A DNA stretch of 64,000 nucleotides from Chryseobacterium culicis (GCF_900108365.1 NZ_FNWQ01000001.1:124001-188000), one strand, 5' to 3'. Shown: positions 43,801 to 53,542, counted from the stretch's first letter. Program-made: numbers and translations. The notes: a model not told the origin generated them from the letters alone.

Positions 43801-43901
43801 ATGGAAAAGTAAATGTTTCATCACTGGTTAAAGGAGCTTATGTTATTACAATAGAGGATAAAGGAATTGACCAGTTCAAATCTAAATTCATCAAGAAATA
43901 A
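40899..43901 (+). CDS. Reprolysin-like (M12B-type) zinc metalloprotease, T9SS cargo
   Basis: A 1000-residue secreted protease. It has a signal peptide (MKRVFTALVCTLIGGAAFGQ) and a propeptide-like N-terminal part to about residue 195. The metzincin domain follows, with zinc site HEMGHQLGANH starting at His364 and a Met-turn in GSTIMGYAG. A beta domain, an FN3 domain (about 670-755) and a GEVED domain (about 757-915, with GEVEDYNV) come next. A T9SS type A sorting domain (about 925-1000) has IQIYPNPATDVL and ends SKFIKK. It should cross the outer membrane by type IX secretion. Its family neighbours downstream share FN3, GEVED and sorting domains. Confidence 0.93.
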   Translation: MKRVFTALVCTLIGGAAFGQWTPTSFNKADTKKRGAFTVEKSNVRDNGYYKLDLALLRSQLKNAQEMGPNAAPVIISLPTVDGRIERFKVFSFPVLAKEIADKYELGSYVGTSVEDPGKYLRFSVSPNELQSMIIDGDKYEFIEPLTTDKSVYAVHPKTMKNPNGFICSTKESPASKKQIDALLKKGKSIANQPTSFAKTSDKKYRTMRLAMSVTGEYTQFFGGVAGAWAQVNNTMSRVNGVFEKDFALHLNVLNYPALIFDNPATDPYASVTSASSPPDTWNTELQNQLTTVVGESNYDIGHLFGASGGGGNAGCIGCFCVSPTTDEPEGKGSGITSPATGSVNPSAAYPPSGDNFDIDYVAHEMGHQLGANHTFSHSLEGSGVNMEPGSGSTIMGYAGITGANFDVQPHSDPYFHIASIDQVQDKLIERTCDVETSIANNPPVIAALPTYNIPKGTAFVLTASATDAENDPLTYVWEEIDNASVVINKNNIGNTTTGATFRSKSTGTSPTRYFPSFTSVMNGVLNNANNTWESVSAFARTTNFAVTVRDNNPNIAQQQTNFAIQTIVVGDTGPFKLANQYADVNTPTPIQWLVANTNAAPYNVANVKIDYTTDNGTTWTVLAASTPNDGTENFTFPSSLNGQTIKVRVSAIGNVFYAVGPVTIGPLSACSSAAPTNVVVSSIGNTSANVSWMAYTGATYKVRYRKVGTTAWNEVDSPVPSINLTGLAEGTNFEVQVALVCGATVGTYSASVNFTTLAITYCAASALLNTDEYISNVTVANINNTTGASTYSNYTTNSALQINLVKGSSYPISLSVGNAYANDVAAIYIDYNKNGVFESNEAVLNVPTTSTAVSSFSGMFTVPNTAVENQTLRMRVLLFYAGADSEGYPLPASFTCGTNFYYGEVEDYNVVITSNLATSETSVKNDGIQIYPNPATDVLNITKVSDKATYKIYSAAGQLVDRGNINDGKVNVSSLVKGAYVITIEDKGIDQFKSKFIKK

Positions 43902-43922
43902 AGATAACCTTTAAATATTGGC

Positions 43923-43955
43923 AAATCCCCGGGAATCCCCGGGGATTTCTTTATT
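43923..43955 (+). terminator. Terminator after the metalloprotease gene
   Basis: AAATCCCC (43923-43930) / GGGGATTT (43941-43948) around a GGG/CCC core, then a T-rich stretch. Confidence 0.8.
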
Positions 43956-44033
43956 TAAAGCATAAGTGATTAAAATGTCATTTTTTTTCAAAAAAAACCT
44001 AAATGTACCTATAATTTAATAATAAAAAATGAT

Positions 44034-44041
44034 TAGATTTG
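44034..44041 (+). promoter_or_regulatory. -7 element of the first giant FN3/GEVED gene
   Basis: TAGATTTG matches TAnnTTTG, 17 nt before ATG 44058. Confidence 0.45.
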
Positions 44042-44057
44042 TCTGATTAATATTATA

Positions 44058-47000
44058 ATGAAAAACATTATGAAGAAACTCTTTACCTCTTTAATTCTGT
44101 TTCTCTGTTTGATTTGTGCAGGCTTTGTATCCAAAGTCTCGGCTCAGGCAGGCCAGATCGGAACGGGAACGGGTACCTCTGTGTATCTCCCTATACGTTC
44201 CTACTATGGGTATAGTTATTCCCAGCAGATTTATACTGCATCGGAAGTTTCGACTGCCATTGGTACGTCGAACTATATCACGGCAATAAAGTTTTATTCT
44301 ACCACTGTTGCAACCTCTCAGGATGTATACAAGGATTGGGTAGTATATATGGGAAACACCACCCAGAATAACTTTGCCTCCCTTACAAACTGGGTTCCTT
44401 TAAGCGCCCTTACTCAGGTATATGCCGGAGTTTTACCTACCTTAACCAACGGAAACTGGGTAACACTTCAACTGGCTACACCATTTTTATGGAATGGAAC
44501 AGACAATCTAGTGGTTGCTGTAAATGAAAAAACTCCAGGTTACTCATCTTCACCAGGTACAGCTTGGGGCTCTTACAATGCAGGAGCAAACAGAGGTATG
44601 ATTTATTATGAAGATACTACAAATCCGGATCCGGCAGCACCGCCAACTGCGAAGGACAGACTTGCAGATATTCCTCGTATACAGTTTGAAAGCCACCCGC
44701 TGCCAGCTTGTTCTGCAGCGCCGCCTACAAACATTACAGTTTCCAACCTTACAACAACTTCTGCGAATGTTGGTTGGTATTTATCTGCTGGCGCTACTTA
44801 TGTTGTAAGATACAGACCTTTATCAGGAGGCCCTTGGATCACAATTAACGTTACCACGCCTTTAGTAGGAAACCAGCTTATTACCGGATTAACAGAGCAG
44901 ACCGCATATGAAGTTCAGGTAGCTACGGTATGTGGAGGTTCTACAGGAGCCTTCTCACCAAGTGTGAACTTTACTACTCCGGCATTAAGCTACTGTGCTT
45001 CAGCTGCTACAAGTACGTATATTGACGGATATATAGGTCAGGTTGCAGTCAATGCGCAGGGTGCTCCTTCCATGGTAAGCAATTCTGGTCAGAGTGGTTA
45101 TACAGACTATAGTAATGACCCTACAAGATTGGTTACTTTGGTAAGAGGGGGTACAGGTACTGTTTCAGTATCAAAAGTATGGCCGGATTATCAGTACAGC
45201 TTCTTGACGGGAGTTTGGATTGATTATAACCGTAACGGTGTTTTCGAAGCTTCTGAAAGAGTGCTGACTTCGCCAAGTAATACAACAACTCCGGTTACAG
45301 CAACATTTACTGTACCTACTACTGCCAGTGGAAATGTATATACAGGAAACCTTACCACTAAAATGCGTGTCGTAATGAATGAGTATAGCCCAATTAATGC
45401 TTGTGGTACATATTCTTACGGAGAGACCGAAGATTATGCGGTAAAACTTATAGACCTGTCAGCATGTACTACCGCTCCACCTTCCAATATTACTGTAAAT
45501 AATATAACGCCTTCTTCAGCTAACGTTACTTGGACGTCAGCTACAGGAGCTACTTATATAGTAAGATATAGAGTTTCGCCTTCTGGTGCATGGCAGCAGA
45601 TTACTGTAAATACTCCTTTGGTAAGTAACCAACTGCTTACAGGATTATTAGAGCAGACCGCATATGAAGTTCAGGTAGCTACGGTATGTGGAGGAACTAC
45701 AGGCGCGTTCTCACCAAGTGTGAACTTTACAACTCCGCCTCTTACTTACTGTACTGCAGGTCCTTCCAGCAACACTGCTACCAGTGGATACATCAATAAT
45801 GTAACCGTTACTCCAACGAATACGCCTATTATGTTGAGTAATTCCGGATCAGACAATTATAAAGATTATACACCAGACCCTACAAGAGTAGTTATCTTTG
45901 AAAGAGGATCCGCCAACAATAAAATTTCTGTGAATAAATACTGGCCAGGTTCTCCTGTATCTTACGGAGTTTCAGCATGGGTAGACTTTAACAGAAACGG
46001 AACATTTGAAACCAGTGAGAGAATTCTTAATACTACTTATAACACCACTACTCCTGTAACAGCTACTTTTGCTGTACCTACAGTGGCCAGTGGAAATGTA
46101 TATACAGGAACTCTTCCAACGCGTATGCGTGTTGTGATGAGATATTATGACAATGCCAATGCGTGTGGAACATTCACTCAGGGAGAGGTAGAAGATTATG
46201 CAGTTAAATTTGTAGATTCTCAGCCTTGTTCTACTGCTCCTCCTACAAATATTACAGTGAATAACGTTGCAGCCACTACAGCTACCGTATCATGGGTTTC
46301 TACCGTTGGAGCTACGTATACCGTAAGATGGAGAGTGGCACCAAGCGGAACATGGCAGACGGCTACAATTCCTGCAGGTCAGAACTTCTATGGTATTACT
46401 GGTCTTACAGAACAGACCAACTATGAGGTTCAGGTTTCTACCACATGTGGAGGCTCTACAGGAGCTTACTCGTCATCAGTAACATTTACAACACCGCCAT
46501 TGTCTTACTGTCAGATGACAGGAACCGGAACTAACGATCATATTTCGAATGTAACGGTTACCTCTTCGAACCTTGGAGTTCCTGTTATGAACAATACATC
46601 TGTACAGGGCAACTATACGAGCTATACAACACCTGAGACGCTTATTACTTTAGATGTCAATTCACAAAATAATAAGATTTCCGTATCAAAAGGTTGGACC
46701 GGATCCACAGGAAACGATGCAGTAACGGCATGGATCGACTTTGACAGAAACGGACAGTTTACAGACGCAGAGAGAATTTTAATTTCTGCAGCAAGTACAA
46801 CGAGTCCTGTTACAGCTACTTTTGCCGTTCCTTCAACAGCGTACACAGGTCCATTAACAACAACGATGCGGGTGGTACTGAAACGTACAAGTGCTCCGAT
46901 AATGTGTCAGAATGCTGTAGATGGAGAAGTAGAAGACTACAGAGTAAGAATAAGACCTTGCAGCAATGCAACACCGAATGCGCCTACATTTACCACAACA

Positions 47001-48503
47001 CATACATCTGCAACGGTTACCATAACAGGATCAGGTGTAAGCTACGTGGTTCGATACAGGGTTCAGGGAACAACAGCCTGGACGCAGGTGTACGCTTCAG
47101 CACAACTGGGTAACCTTCCTTTAGTGATTAACGGATTAACACCGGCTACCACTTATGAAGTAGAAGTAGCTGCCATTTGTGGTGATATTGTTGGAACAGC
47201 AACGCCAATCAAGACATTTACAACACGATGTGATCCTACACCTCCAAATGTAACGGTAACTAACATTACGCCAACCACAGCATTGATTACATGGGCACCG
47301 CTGGCCGCAAGCTCTACGTACACCATGAGATGGAGAAAAGTAGGAACTACAACGTGGAATATCGTGAGTTTACCGGCACCACCAGCCAACACGTATGTGT
47401 TAGGAAGTGTAACAGCGTTAGAGCCTTATACCACGTATGAAGTTCAGGTTGCCAACCAGTGTAATGGAGAAACAACATTGAATCCATATTCAAACCCTAA
47501 AGTATTTACAACAGAAAGAATATGCCAGATTCCTCCTCCGGGATTAACCATTACCCAACTGCTTCCCACATCAGCAGCGATCCAGTGGGATCCTTTCCCA
47601 GGCGCCACATATGTTCTTCGCTATAGAAAAGTGGGTATTCCAAGCTGGACGGAAGTACCGTCATTAGTAAATAATGTAGTACTGACAGGTCTTACGGAAT
47701 TAACAAAATATGAGATGCAGGTAGTGAATATCTGCAGCGGCACACCAGGAAATTATACTCCTCCATACTATTTCACAACGCCTACAGTAATCTACTGTAA
47801 GATGAAAGCTGAAAACTCTACAGGAGAGCATATTTCTAAGGTTACTGTGAAACCAACAGGTAAGAAAACGATGGAGAATGAATCAGGAGCTTCTACGTAT
47901 ACAGATTATACGGGAGTACCTAAAACATTCATCGAAATGATCCAGGGATCTACAGACAATGAGATCATTATTGAGAAGAAGTGGACCGGAACTACTTACA
48001 ACGAAGGAATTGCCGTATGGATTGACTTCAACAGAAACGGAGAGTTTGATATCAACGAAAGAGTTTTCACTTCTTCACCGAATTCAAACAGCCCTGTATC
48101 CGGCAAGTTCAATGTACCTGCAGATGCATTTGTAAGCATGACCGACTACAAGTATGTGGTAATGAGAGTGGCTATGTCAAGAGACGGAATTCCTGTAAAC
48201 TGTGCTGACTTCAAGAATGGAGAAGTAGAGGATTACACGGTAAGAATCTCAAAACCTGTTACAGCCAACCCTCTTGATCAGACCAGTATCATGATTTATC
48301 CTAACCCTGTAAGTTCAGTATTGTTTGTGAAGAATATCAGCAAGCGTGCAAAATACACAATTTACAATGCCGCAGGGCAGGTAATTGCCAACGGTATTTT
48401 ACTGAACAACCAGATCAATGTAAGCAAATTGATCAACGGTGTTTATGTGATCGATATCGAAGATAACGGTAATACTGTTCAGAAGAAATTTATCAAAGAA
48501 TAA
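44058..48503 (+). CDS. Giant FN3/GEVED repeat protein, T9SS cargo (copy 1)
   Basis: A 1481-residue cell-surface or secreted protein. After a signal peptide and a unique N-terminal beta domain (to about 210), FN3 domains alternate with GEVED domains. The GEVED modules start at about residues 312, 564, 817 and 1249 (each begins YC and ends G-E-[VT]-E-D-Y). Three FN3-like units lie between the third and fourth. The last about 75 residues are a T9SS type A sorting domain (IMIYPNPVSSVLF, ending KKFIKE). The likely role is adhesion or matrix binding. A second ATG at 44070 aligns with the paralogue's start and may be the true one. It is near identical over the 3' half to the next gene. Confidence 0.88.
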   Translation: MKNIMKKLFTSLILFLCLICAGFVSKVSAQAGQIGTGTGTSVYLPIRSYYGYSYSQQIYTASEVSTAIGTSNYITAIKFYSTTVATSQDVYKDWVVYMGNTTQNNFASLTNWVPLSALTQVYAGVLPTLTNGNWVTLQLATPFLWNGTDNLVVAVNEKTPGYSSSPGTAWGSYNAGANRGMIYYEDTTNPDPAAPPTAKDRLADIPRIQFESHPLPACSAAPPTNITVSNLTTTSANVGWYLSAGATYVVRYRPLSGGPWITINVTTPLVGNQLITGLTEQTAYEVQVATVCGGSTGAFSPSVNFTTPALSYCASAATSTYIDGYIGQVAVNAQGAPSMVSNSGQSGYTDYSNDPTRLVTLVRGGTGTVSVSKVWPDYQYSFLTGVWIDYNRNGVFEASERVLTSPSNTTTPVTATFTVPTTASGNVYTGNLTTKMRVVMNEYSPINACGTYSYGETEDYAVKLIDLSACTTAPPSNITVNNITPSSANVTWTSATGATYIVRYRVSPSGAWQQITVNTPLVSNQLLTGLLEQTAYEVQVATVCGGTTGAFSPSVNFTTPPLTYCTAGPSSNTATSGYINNVTVTPTNTPIMLSNSGSDNYKDYTPDPTRVVIFERGSANNKISVNKYWPGSPVSYGVSAWVDFNRNGTFETSERILNTTYNTTTPVTATFAVPTVASGNVYTGTLPTRMRVVMRYYDNANACGTFTQGEVEDYAVKFVDSQPCSTAPPTNITVNNVAATTATVSWVSTVGATYTVRWRVAPSGTWQTATIPAGQNFYGITGLTEQTNYEVQVSTTCGGSTGAYSSSVTFTTPPLSYCQMTGTGTNDHISNVTVTSSNLGVPVMNNTSVQGNYTSYTTPETLITLDVNSQNNKISVSKGWTGSTGNDAVTAWIDFDRNGQFTDAERILISAASTTSPVTATFAVPSTAYTGPLTTTMRVVLKRTSAPIMCQNAVDGEVEDYRVRIRPCSNATPNAPTFTTTHTSATVTITGSGVSYVVRYRVQGTTAWTQVYASAQLGNLPLVINGLTPATTYEVEVAAICGDIVGTATPIKTFTTRCDPTPPNVTVTNITPTTALITWAPLAASSTYTMRWRKVGTTTWNIVSLPAPPANTYVLGSVTALEPYTTYEVQVANQCNGETTLNPYSNPKVFTTERICQIPPPGLTITQLLPTSAAIQWDPFPGATYVLRYRKVGIPSWTEVPSLVNNVVLTGLTELTKYEMQVVNICSGTPGNYTPPYYFTTPTVIYCKMKAENSTGEHISKVTVKPTGKKTMENESGASTYTDYTGVPKTFIEMIQGSTDNEIIIEKKWTGTTYNEGIAVWIDFNRNGEFDINERVFTSSPNSNSPVSGKFNVPADAFVSMTDYKYVVMRVAMSRDGIPVNCADFKNGEVEDYTVRISKPVTANPLDQTSIMIYPNPVSSVLFVKNISKRAKYTIYNAAGQVIANGILLNNQINVSKLINGVYVIDIEDNGNTVQKKFIKE

Positions 48504-48568
48504 ATACATTTAAATTTCAAATAGAATAAGCCTCCAGCAATGGAGGCTTATTTTTTGTAAAAATACCC
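46569..48568 (+). repeat. Long direct repeat, copy A
   Basis: About 2 kb that match 51477-53476 at a constant offset of 4908. I see no difference from 46569 to 48103, and then only scattered single-base changes through the stop codon, the terminator and about 15 nt beyond. Upstream of 46569 the two genes remain homologous but clearly diverged. Confidence 0.9.
48525..48557 (+). terminator. Terminator after FN3/GEVED copy 1
   Basis: AATAAGCCTCCA (48525-48536), loop GCAA, TGGAGGCTTATT (48541-48552), T run. The same hairpin ends copy 2. Confidence 0.9.
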
Positions 48569-48670
48569 GGGTTTTTTTGAAAATTTCAGTAGAATTTAAG
48601 GCTCTAAAATGGTTATAATTTATTTGAGTTATTCTTTTGTGGGTATATGTTAATGATTTACGCAATCTAA

Positions 48671-48701
48671 TTGGTTATTGATAAAAATATAATTAATTTT
48701 G
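48671..48701 (+). promoter_or_regulatory. Promoter of FN3/GEVED copy 2
   Basis: TTG (48671-48673), 20 nt spacer, TAATTTTG (48694-48701), 33 nt before ATG 48735. Confidence 0.55.
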
Positions 48702-48734
48702 TAAAGATTAACATATATATCTAACCAAAACATT

Positions 48735-51700
48735 ATGAAGAAACTCTTTACTTCTTTAATTCTGTTTCTTGGTTTGATCTTTGGGCTCTCATTGCATGCC
48801 CAGGTCGTAACCATTGGAACAGGAACAAGTACGCAGCGATATCCTTTGACGCCCTACTATGGGTATCAGAGATCTGCATCGCTATATACTGCTGCAGAAA
48901 TAAACACTCCTGGTGGAGGAAGTATCTTATCCGTAGGATGGGAGGCTACCACAACCATGAATATTACCTTTCCGGTAAAAGTTTATTTAAAATCCGTGCC
49001 ATCCACTACTACAGCTATCACGGCTCAAAACTGGAATACGGTAACGACTGGAGCAACCTTAGTATATAGTGCGAACATAACCAGCCTTGCAGTTGGATGG
49101 AATACTCTCCAATTACAGCTTCCGTACACTTACAATGGAACGGATAACCTCATGGTTTTAGTCGAAACCAATTACGGAGGGTCCGGAGGGGGCTCTGGAA
49201 CGGCTGGTGCAGGCTTTAAGTACAGTACCGCTACAGCAAGCCATATGTATTTTGAAGCGGACACTAATGCTCCTACAGGGAATGGAACAATAAGCGCCAA
49301 CAGACCAAATGTCCGATTAACTTTTGGTACACCGCCTACTTGTTTGCCAATGCCTCCGGGAGGAACTTTATCTACAGGTACAATAACTCCAACTAGTGCA
49401 GTGTTAAACTGGACAGCTTACTCATCTGTTCCTGCAGGAGGATATGATATTTATTACAGCACTACCAACACTGCTCCAACAGCAGCAACGGTACCGTCAC
49501 AAAATGTACCTTCCGGAACCACAGCAACTCTTTCTCCATTAGTACCTAATACAACGTATTATGCTTGGGTAAGAGCAAAATGTAGTGCTACAGACCAAAG
49601 TACATGGTCCGGACCTGTAACAATTACTACACCTCCTACATGCCCACCTATGCCTGCAACCGGATCATTATCTATCGGTACCGTAACTCCAACGAGCGCA
49701 GTGCTGAACTGGACAGCTTTTGGATATGTTCCTGCAGCAGGGTATGATATTTATTACAGTACAAGTAATGCTGCTCCAACAGGCGCAACGGTGCCCTCAC
49801 AAAACGTTCCTTCCGGAACGACAACAACTCTTTCTCCATTAGCACCTAATACAACATATTATGCATGGGTAAGAGCAAGATGCAGTGCAACGGACCAAAG
49901 TACATGGAAAGGACCTCTTTCTTTCTACACAGGATATTGTATACCTACAGGCGGTACTTCAAGTACTTCATATTACCTGAATAATATTACAACTACAGGA
50001 GGGATTGCAAATTTGAATTATACAGCAAACAGTTATACTACCTATGTGAATAACTCTGCTACAGTACTTTCTGCAATTCCTAGTACTTCTGTAACTGTTA
50101 ATTTGGCGACTTCAGGAACCAGTACGTATTACTATTATATCTGGGTAGACTGGAATAATGATATGAATTTCAATGGACCTGGTGAAACAATTCTTGCCAC
50201 CACCACGTATGCAGGGACTGCTACAGGTACTATTCCAATTGCTGCAGGACAGGCACCGGGTAATTACAGAGTAAGAATGGCTACATCATGGTCCGGAAAT
50301 ATTACTTCTTGCGGGCCTGCTCCTTATGGTAATTATGTAGACTTTACATTAAATGTTATTGCTTTACAGCCATGCTCTGCCGCTCCGCCAAGTAATATTG
50401 CCGTTTCAAACCTTACAGCAAGTACAGCTCTCGTATCATGGATTCCTGCAATAGGGGCAACGTATACGTTGAGATACAAAAAAGTTACTGATGCTACATG
50501 GACTACAATTAACATTACAACTCCACTTACAAGCAGCCAGTTATTAAGTAATTTAACAGATCAGACGCAGTACGAAGTTCAGATGGCAACTATCTGCGGC
50601 GGCACTACAGGCGCGTTCTCATCAAGTGTGAACTTTACAACTCCAGCCCTTACTTACTGTACTGCAAATCCTACAGGGAATACCGGTACCAGCGGATACA
50701 TCAATAATGTAACCGTTACGCCTACCAATACGCCTATTATGTTTAATAATTCAGGATCGGATGGCTATAAAGATTATACTACGGATGCTACTAAGATGAT
50801 TATCTTTGAAAGGGGATCTGGCAACAATAAAATTTCTGTGAATAAATACTGGCCGGGTTCCAGCAGTTCATATGGAGTTTCAGCTTGGATTGACTTTAAC
50901 AGAAACGGAACATTTGAAACCAGTGAAAGGGTTCTGAATACTACAGCGAGCACCACTACTCCTGTAACAGCTACTTTTGCTGTACCTACAGTGGCCAGTG
51001 GAAATGTATTTACAGGAACTCAGCCAACGCGTATGCGTGTTGTGATGAGTACCAGTAGTACGAACAACCCTTGTGGAACATTCACTCAGGGAGAAGTGGA
51101 AGATTATCCGGTAAGATTTGTAGATTCTCAACCTTGTTCTACAGCTCCTCCAACGGGTATTACAGTAAATAATATCTCTGCAACTAATGCTACCGTATCA
51201 TGGATTTCTACCGTTGGAGCTACGTATACCGTAAGATGGAGAGTGGCACCAAGCGGAACATGGCAGACCGCTACAATTCCTGCAGGTCAGAACTTCTATG
51301 GCATTACTGGTCTTACAGAACAGACCAACTATGAAGTTCAGGTTTCTACCACATGTGGAGGCTCTACAGGAGCTTACTCGTCATCAGTAGCATTTACAAC
51401 ACCGCCATTAGCATACTGTCAGATGACAGGTTCGGGAACTAATGATCATATTTCGAATGTAACGGTTACCTCTTCCAACCTTGGAGTTCCTGTTATGAAC
51501 AATACATCTGTACAGGGCAACTATACGAGCTATACAACACCTGAGACGCTTATTACTTTAGATGTCAATTCACAAAATAATAAGATTTCCGTATCAAAAG
51601 GTTGGACCGGATCCACAGGAAACGATGCAGTAACGGCATGGATCGACTTTGACAGAAACGGACAGTTTACAGACGCAGAGAGAATTTTAATTTCTGCAGC

Positions 51701-53411
51701 AAGTACAACGAGTCCTGTTACAGCTACTTTTGCCGTTCCTTCAACAGCGTACACAGGTCCATTAACAACAACGATGCGGGTGGTACTGAAACGTACAAGT
51801 GCTCCGATAATGTGTCAGAATGCTGTAGATGGAGAAGTAGAAGACTACAGAGTAAGAATAAGACCTTGCAGCAATGCAACACCGAATGCGCCTACATTTA
51901 CCACAACACATACATCTGCAACGGTTACCATAACAGGATCAGGTGTAAGCTACGTGGTTCGATACAGGGTTCAGGGAACAACAGCCTGGACGCAGGTGTA
52001 CGCTTCAGCACAACTGGGTAACCTTCCTTTAGTGATTAACGGATTAACACCGGCTACCACTTATGAAGTAGAAGTAGCTGCCATTTGTGGTGATATTGTT
52101 GGAACAGCAACGCCAATCAAGACATTTACAACACGATGTGATCCTACACCTCCAAATGTAACGGTAACTAACATTACGCCAACCACAGCATTGATTACAT
52201 GGGCACCGCTGGCCGCAAGCTCTACGTACACCATGAGATGGAGAAAAGTAGGAACTACAACGTGGAATATCGTGAGTTTACCGGCACCACCAGCCAACAC
52301 GTATGTGTTAGGAAGTGTAACAGCGTTAGAGCCTTATACCACGTATGAAGTTCAGGTTGCCAACCAGTGTAATGGAGAAACAACATTGAATCCATATTCA
52401 AACCCTAAAGTATTTACAACAGAAAGAATATGCCAGATTCCTCCTCCGGGATTAACCATTACCCAACTGCTTCCCACATCAGCAGCGATCCAGTGGGATC
52501 CTTTCCCAGGCGCCACATATGTTCTTCGCTATAGAAAAGTGGGTATTCCAAGCTGGACGGAAGTACCGTCATTAGTAAATAATGTAGTACTGACAGGTCT
52601 TACGGAATTAACAAAATATGAGATGCAGGTAGTGAATATCTGCAGCGGCACACCAGGAAATTATACTCCTCCATACTATTTCACAACGCCTACAGTAATC
52701 TACTGTAAGATGAAAGCTGAAAACTCTACAGGAGAGCATATTTCTAAGGTTACTGTGAAACCAACAGGTAAGAAAACGATGGAGAATGAATCAGGAGCTT
52801 CTACGTATACAGATTATACGGGAGTACCTAAAACATTCATCGAAATGATCCAGGGATCTACAGACAATGAGATCATTATTGAGAAGAAGTGGACCGGAAC
52901 TACTTACAACGAAGGAATTGCCGTATGGATTGACTTCAACAGAAACGGAGAGTTTGATATCAACGAAAGAGTTTTCACTTCTTCACCGAATTCAAACAGC
53001 CCTGTATCCGGAAAGTTCAATGTACCTGCAGATGCGTTTGTAAGCATGACCGACTACAAGTATGTGGTAATGAGAGTGGCTATGTCCAGAGACGGAATTC
53101 CTGTAAACTGTGCTGACTTCAAGAATGGAGAAGTAGAGGATTACACGGTAAGAATCTCAAAACCTGTTACAGCCAATCCTCTTGATCAGACCAGTATCAT
53201 GATTTATCCTAACCCTGTAAGTTCAGTATTGTTTGTGAAGAATATCAGCAAGCGTGCAAAATACACAATTTACAATGCCGCAGGGCAGGTAATTGCCAAC
53301 GGTATTTTACTGAACAACCAGATCAATGTAAGCAAATTGATCAACGGTGTTTATGTGATCGATATCGAAGATAATGGTAATACTGTTCAGAAGAAATTTA
53401 TCAAAGAATAA
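48735..53411 (+). CDS. Giant FN3/GEVED repeat protein, T9SS cargo (copy 2)
   Basis: A 1558-residue paralogue of the preceding protein. Signal peptide MKKLFTSLILFLGLIFGLSLHAQ; a different N-terminal beta domain (to about 200); two tandem FN3 domains at about 202-400 that are near repeats of each other (PSQNVPSGTT, NTTYYAWVRA); a GEVED-like module at about 401; GEVED modules at about 642, 894 and 1326; FN3 domains between; and a T9SS type A sorting domain from about 1489 (IMIYPNPVSS). From about residue 905 to the end it is essentially identical to copy 1. The unique N-terminal third probably sets the binding specificity. Confidence 0.88.
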   Translation: MKKLFTSLILFLGLIFGLSLHAQVVTIGTGTSTQRYPLTPYYGYQRSASLYTAAEINTPGGGSILSVGWEATTTMNITFPVKVYLKSVPSTTTAITAQNWNTVTTGATLVYSANITSLAVGWNTLQLQLPYTYNGTDNLMVLVETNYGGSGGGSGTAGAGFKYSTATASHMYFEADTNAPTGNGTISANRPNVRLTFGTPPTCLPMPPGGTLSTGTITPTSAVLNWTAYSSVPAGGYDIYYSTTNTAPTAATVPSQNVPSGTTATLSPLVPNTTYYAWVRAKCSATDQSTWSGPVTITTPPTCPPMPATGSLSIGTVTPTSAVLNWTAFGYVPAAGYDIYYSTSNAAPTGATVPSQNVPSGTTTTLSPLAPNTTYYAWVRARCSATDQSTWKGPLSFYTGYCIPTGGTSSTSYYLNNITTTGGIANLNYTANSYTTYVNNSATVLSAIPSTSVTVNLATSGTSTYYYYIWVDWNNDMNFNGPGETILATTTYAGTATGTIPIAAGQAPGNYRVRMATSWSGNITSCGPAPYGNYVDFTLNVIALQPCSAAPPSNIAVSNLTASTALVSWIPAIGATYTLRYKKVTDATWTTINITTPLTSSQLLSNLTDQTQYEVQMATICGGTTGAFSSSVNFTTPALTYCTANPTGNTGTSGYINNVTVTPTNTPIMFNNSGSDGYKDYTTDATKMIIFERGSGNNKISVNKYWPGSSSSYGVSAWIDFNRNGTFETSERVLNTTASTTTPVTATFAVPTVASGNVFTGTQPTRMRVVMSTSSTNNPCGTFTQGEVEDYPVRFVDSQPCSTAPPTGITVNNISATNATVSWISTVGATYTVRWRVAPSGTWQTATIPAGQNFYGITGLTEQTNYEVQVSTTCGGSTGAYSSSVAFTTPPLAYCQMTGSGTNDHISNVTVTSSNLGVPVMNNTSVQGNYTSYTTPETLITLDVNSQNNKISVSKGWTGSTGNDAVTAWIDFDRNGQFTDAERILISAASTTSPVTATFAVPSTAYTGPLTTTMRVVLKRTSAPIMCQNAVDGEVEDYRVRIRPCSNATPNAPTFTTTHTSATVTITGSGVSYVVRYRVQGTTAWTQVYASAQLGNLPLVINGLTPATTYEVEVAAICGDIVGTATPIKTFTTRCDPTPPNVTVTNITPTTALITWAPLAASSTYTMRWRKVGTTTWNIVSLPAPPANTYVLGSVTALEPYTTYEVQVANQCNGETTLNPYSNPKVFTTERICQIPPPGLTITQLLPTSAAIQWDPFPGATYVLRYRKVGIPSWTEVPSLVNNVVLTGLTELTKYEMQVVNICSGTPGNYTPPYYFTTPTVIYCKMKAENSTGEHISKVTVKPTGKKTMENESGASTYTDYTGVPKTFIEMIQGSTDNEIIIEKKWTGTTYNEGIAVWIDFNRNGEFDINERVFTSSPNSNSPVSGKFNVPADAFVSMTDYKYVVMRVAMSRDGIPVNCADFKNGEVEDYTVRISKPVTANPLDQTSIMIYPNPVSSVLFVKNISKRAKYTIYNAAGQVIANGILLNNQINVSKLINGVYVIDIEDNGNTVQKKFIKE

Positions 53412-53476
53412 ATACATTTAAATTTCAAATAGAATAAGCCTCCAGCAATGGAGGCTTATTTTTTGTAAAAATACCT
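51477..53476 (+). repeat. Long direct repeat, copy B
   Basis: Partner of 46569-48568. Differences I can see include A for C at 53012, G for A in GATGCGTTTG, and AATGG for AACGG near the stop. The repeat ends just after the terminator, where the flanks diverge (CTTATTAAAT here, CGGGTTTTTT in copy A). Confidence 0.9.
53433..53465 (+). terminator. Terminator after FN3/GEVED copy 2
   Basis: Same 12-bp stem with GCAA loop and T run as the terminator at 48525. Confidence 0.9.
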
Positions 53477-53510
53477 TATTAAATGATATTCTTAAGCACT
53501 ATTTTTTAAC

Positions 53511-53542
53511 AAAAAACTCGTTAGAAAAGCTTTCTAACGAGT
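53511..53542 (-). terminator. Terminator of the coaE operon
   Basis: ACTCGTTAGAAA (53516-53527), loop AGC, TTTCTAACGAGT (53531-53542). The A run at 53511-53516 is the T tract on the minus strand. Confidence 0.85.

Noticed and set aside
46622..47392. Open frames on both strands inside the FN3/GEVED genes, repeated in copy B
   Set aside because: They are shadows of the giant genes, conserved only because the underlying DNA is duplicated.
44058..53411. Composite transposon or integrated element around the adhesin duplication
   Set aside because: There is no transposase, integrase, terminal inverted repeat or target-site duplication; the repeats are in-frame parts of two homologous genes.
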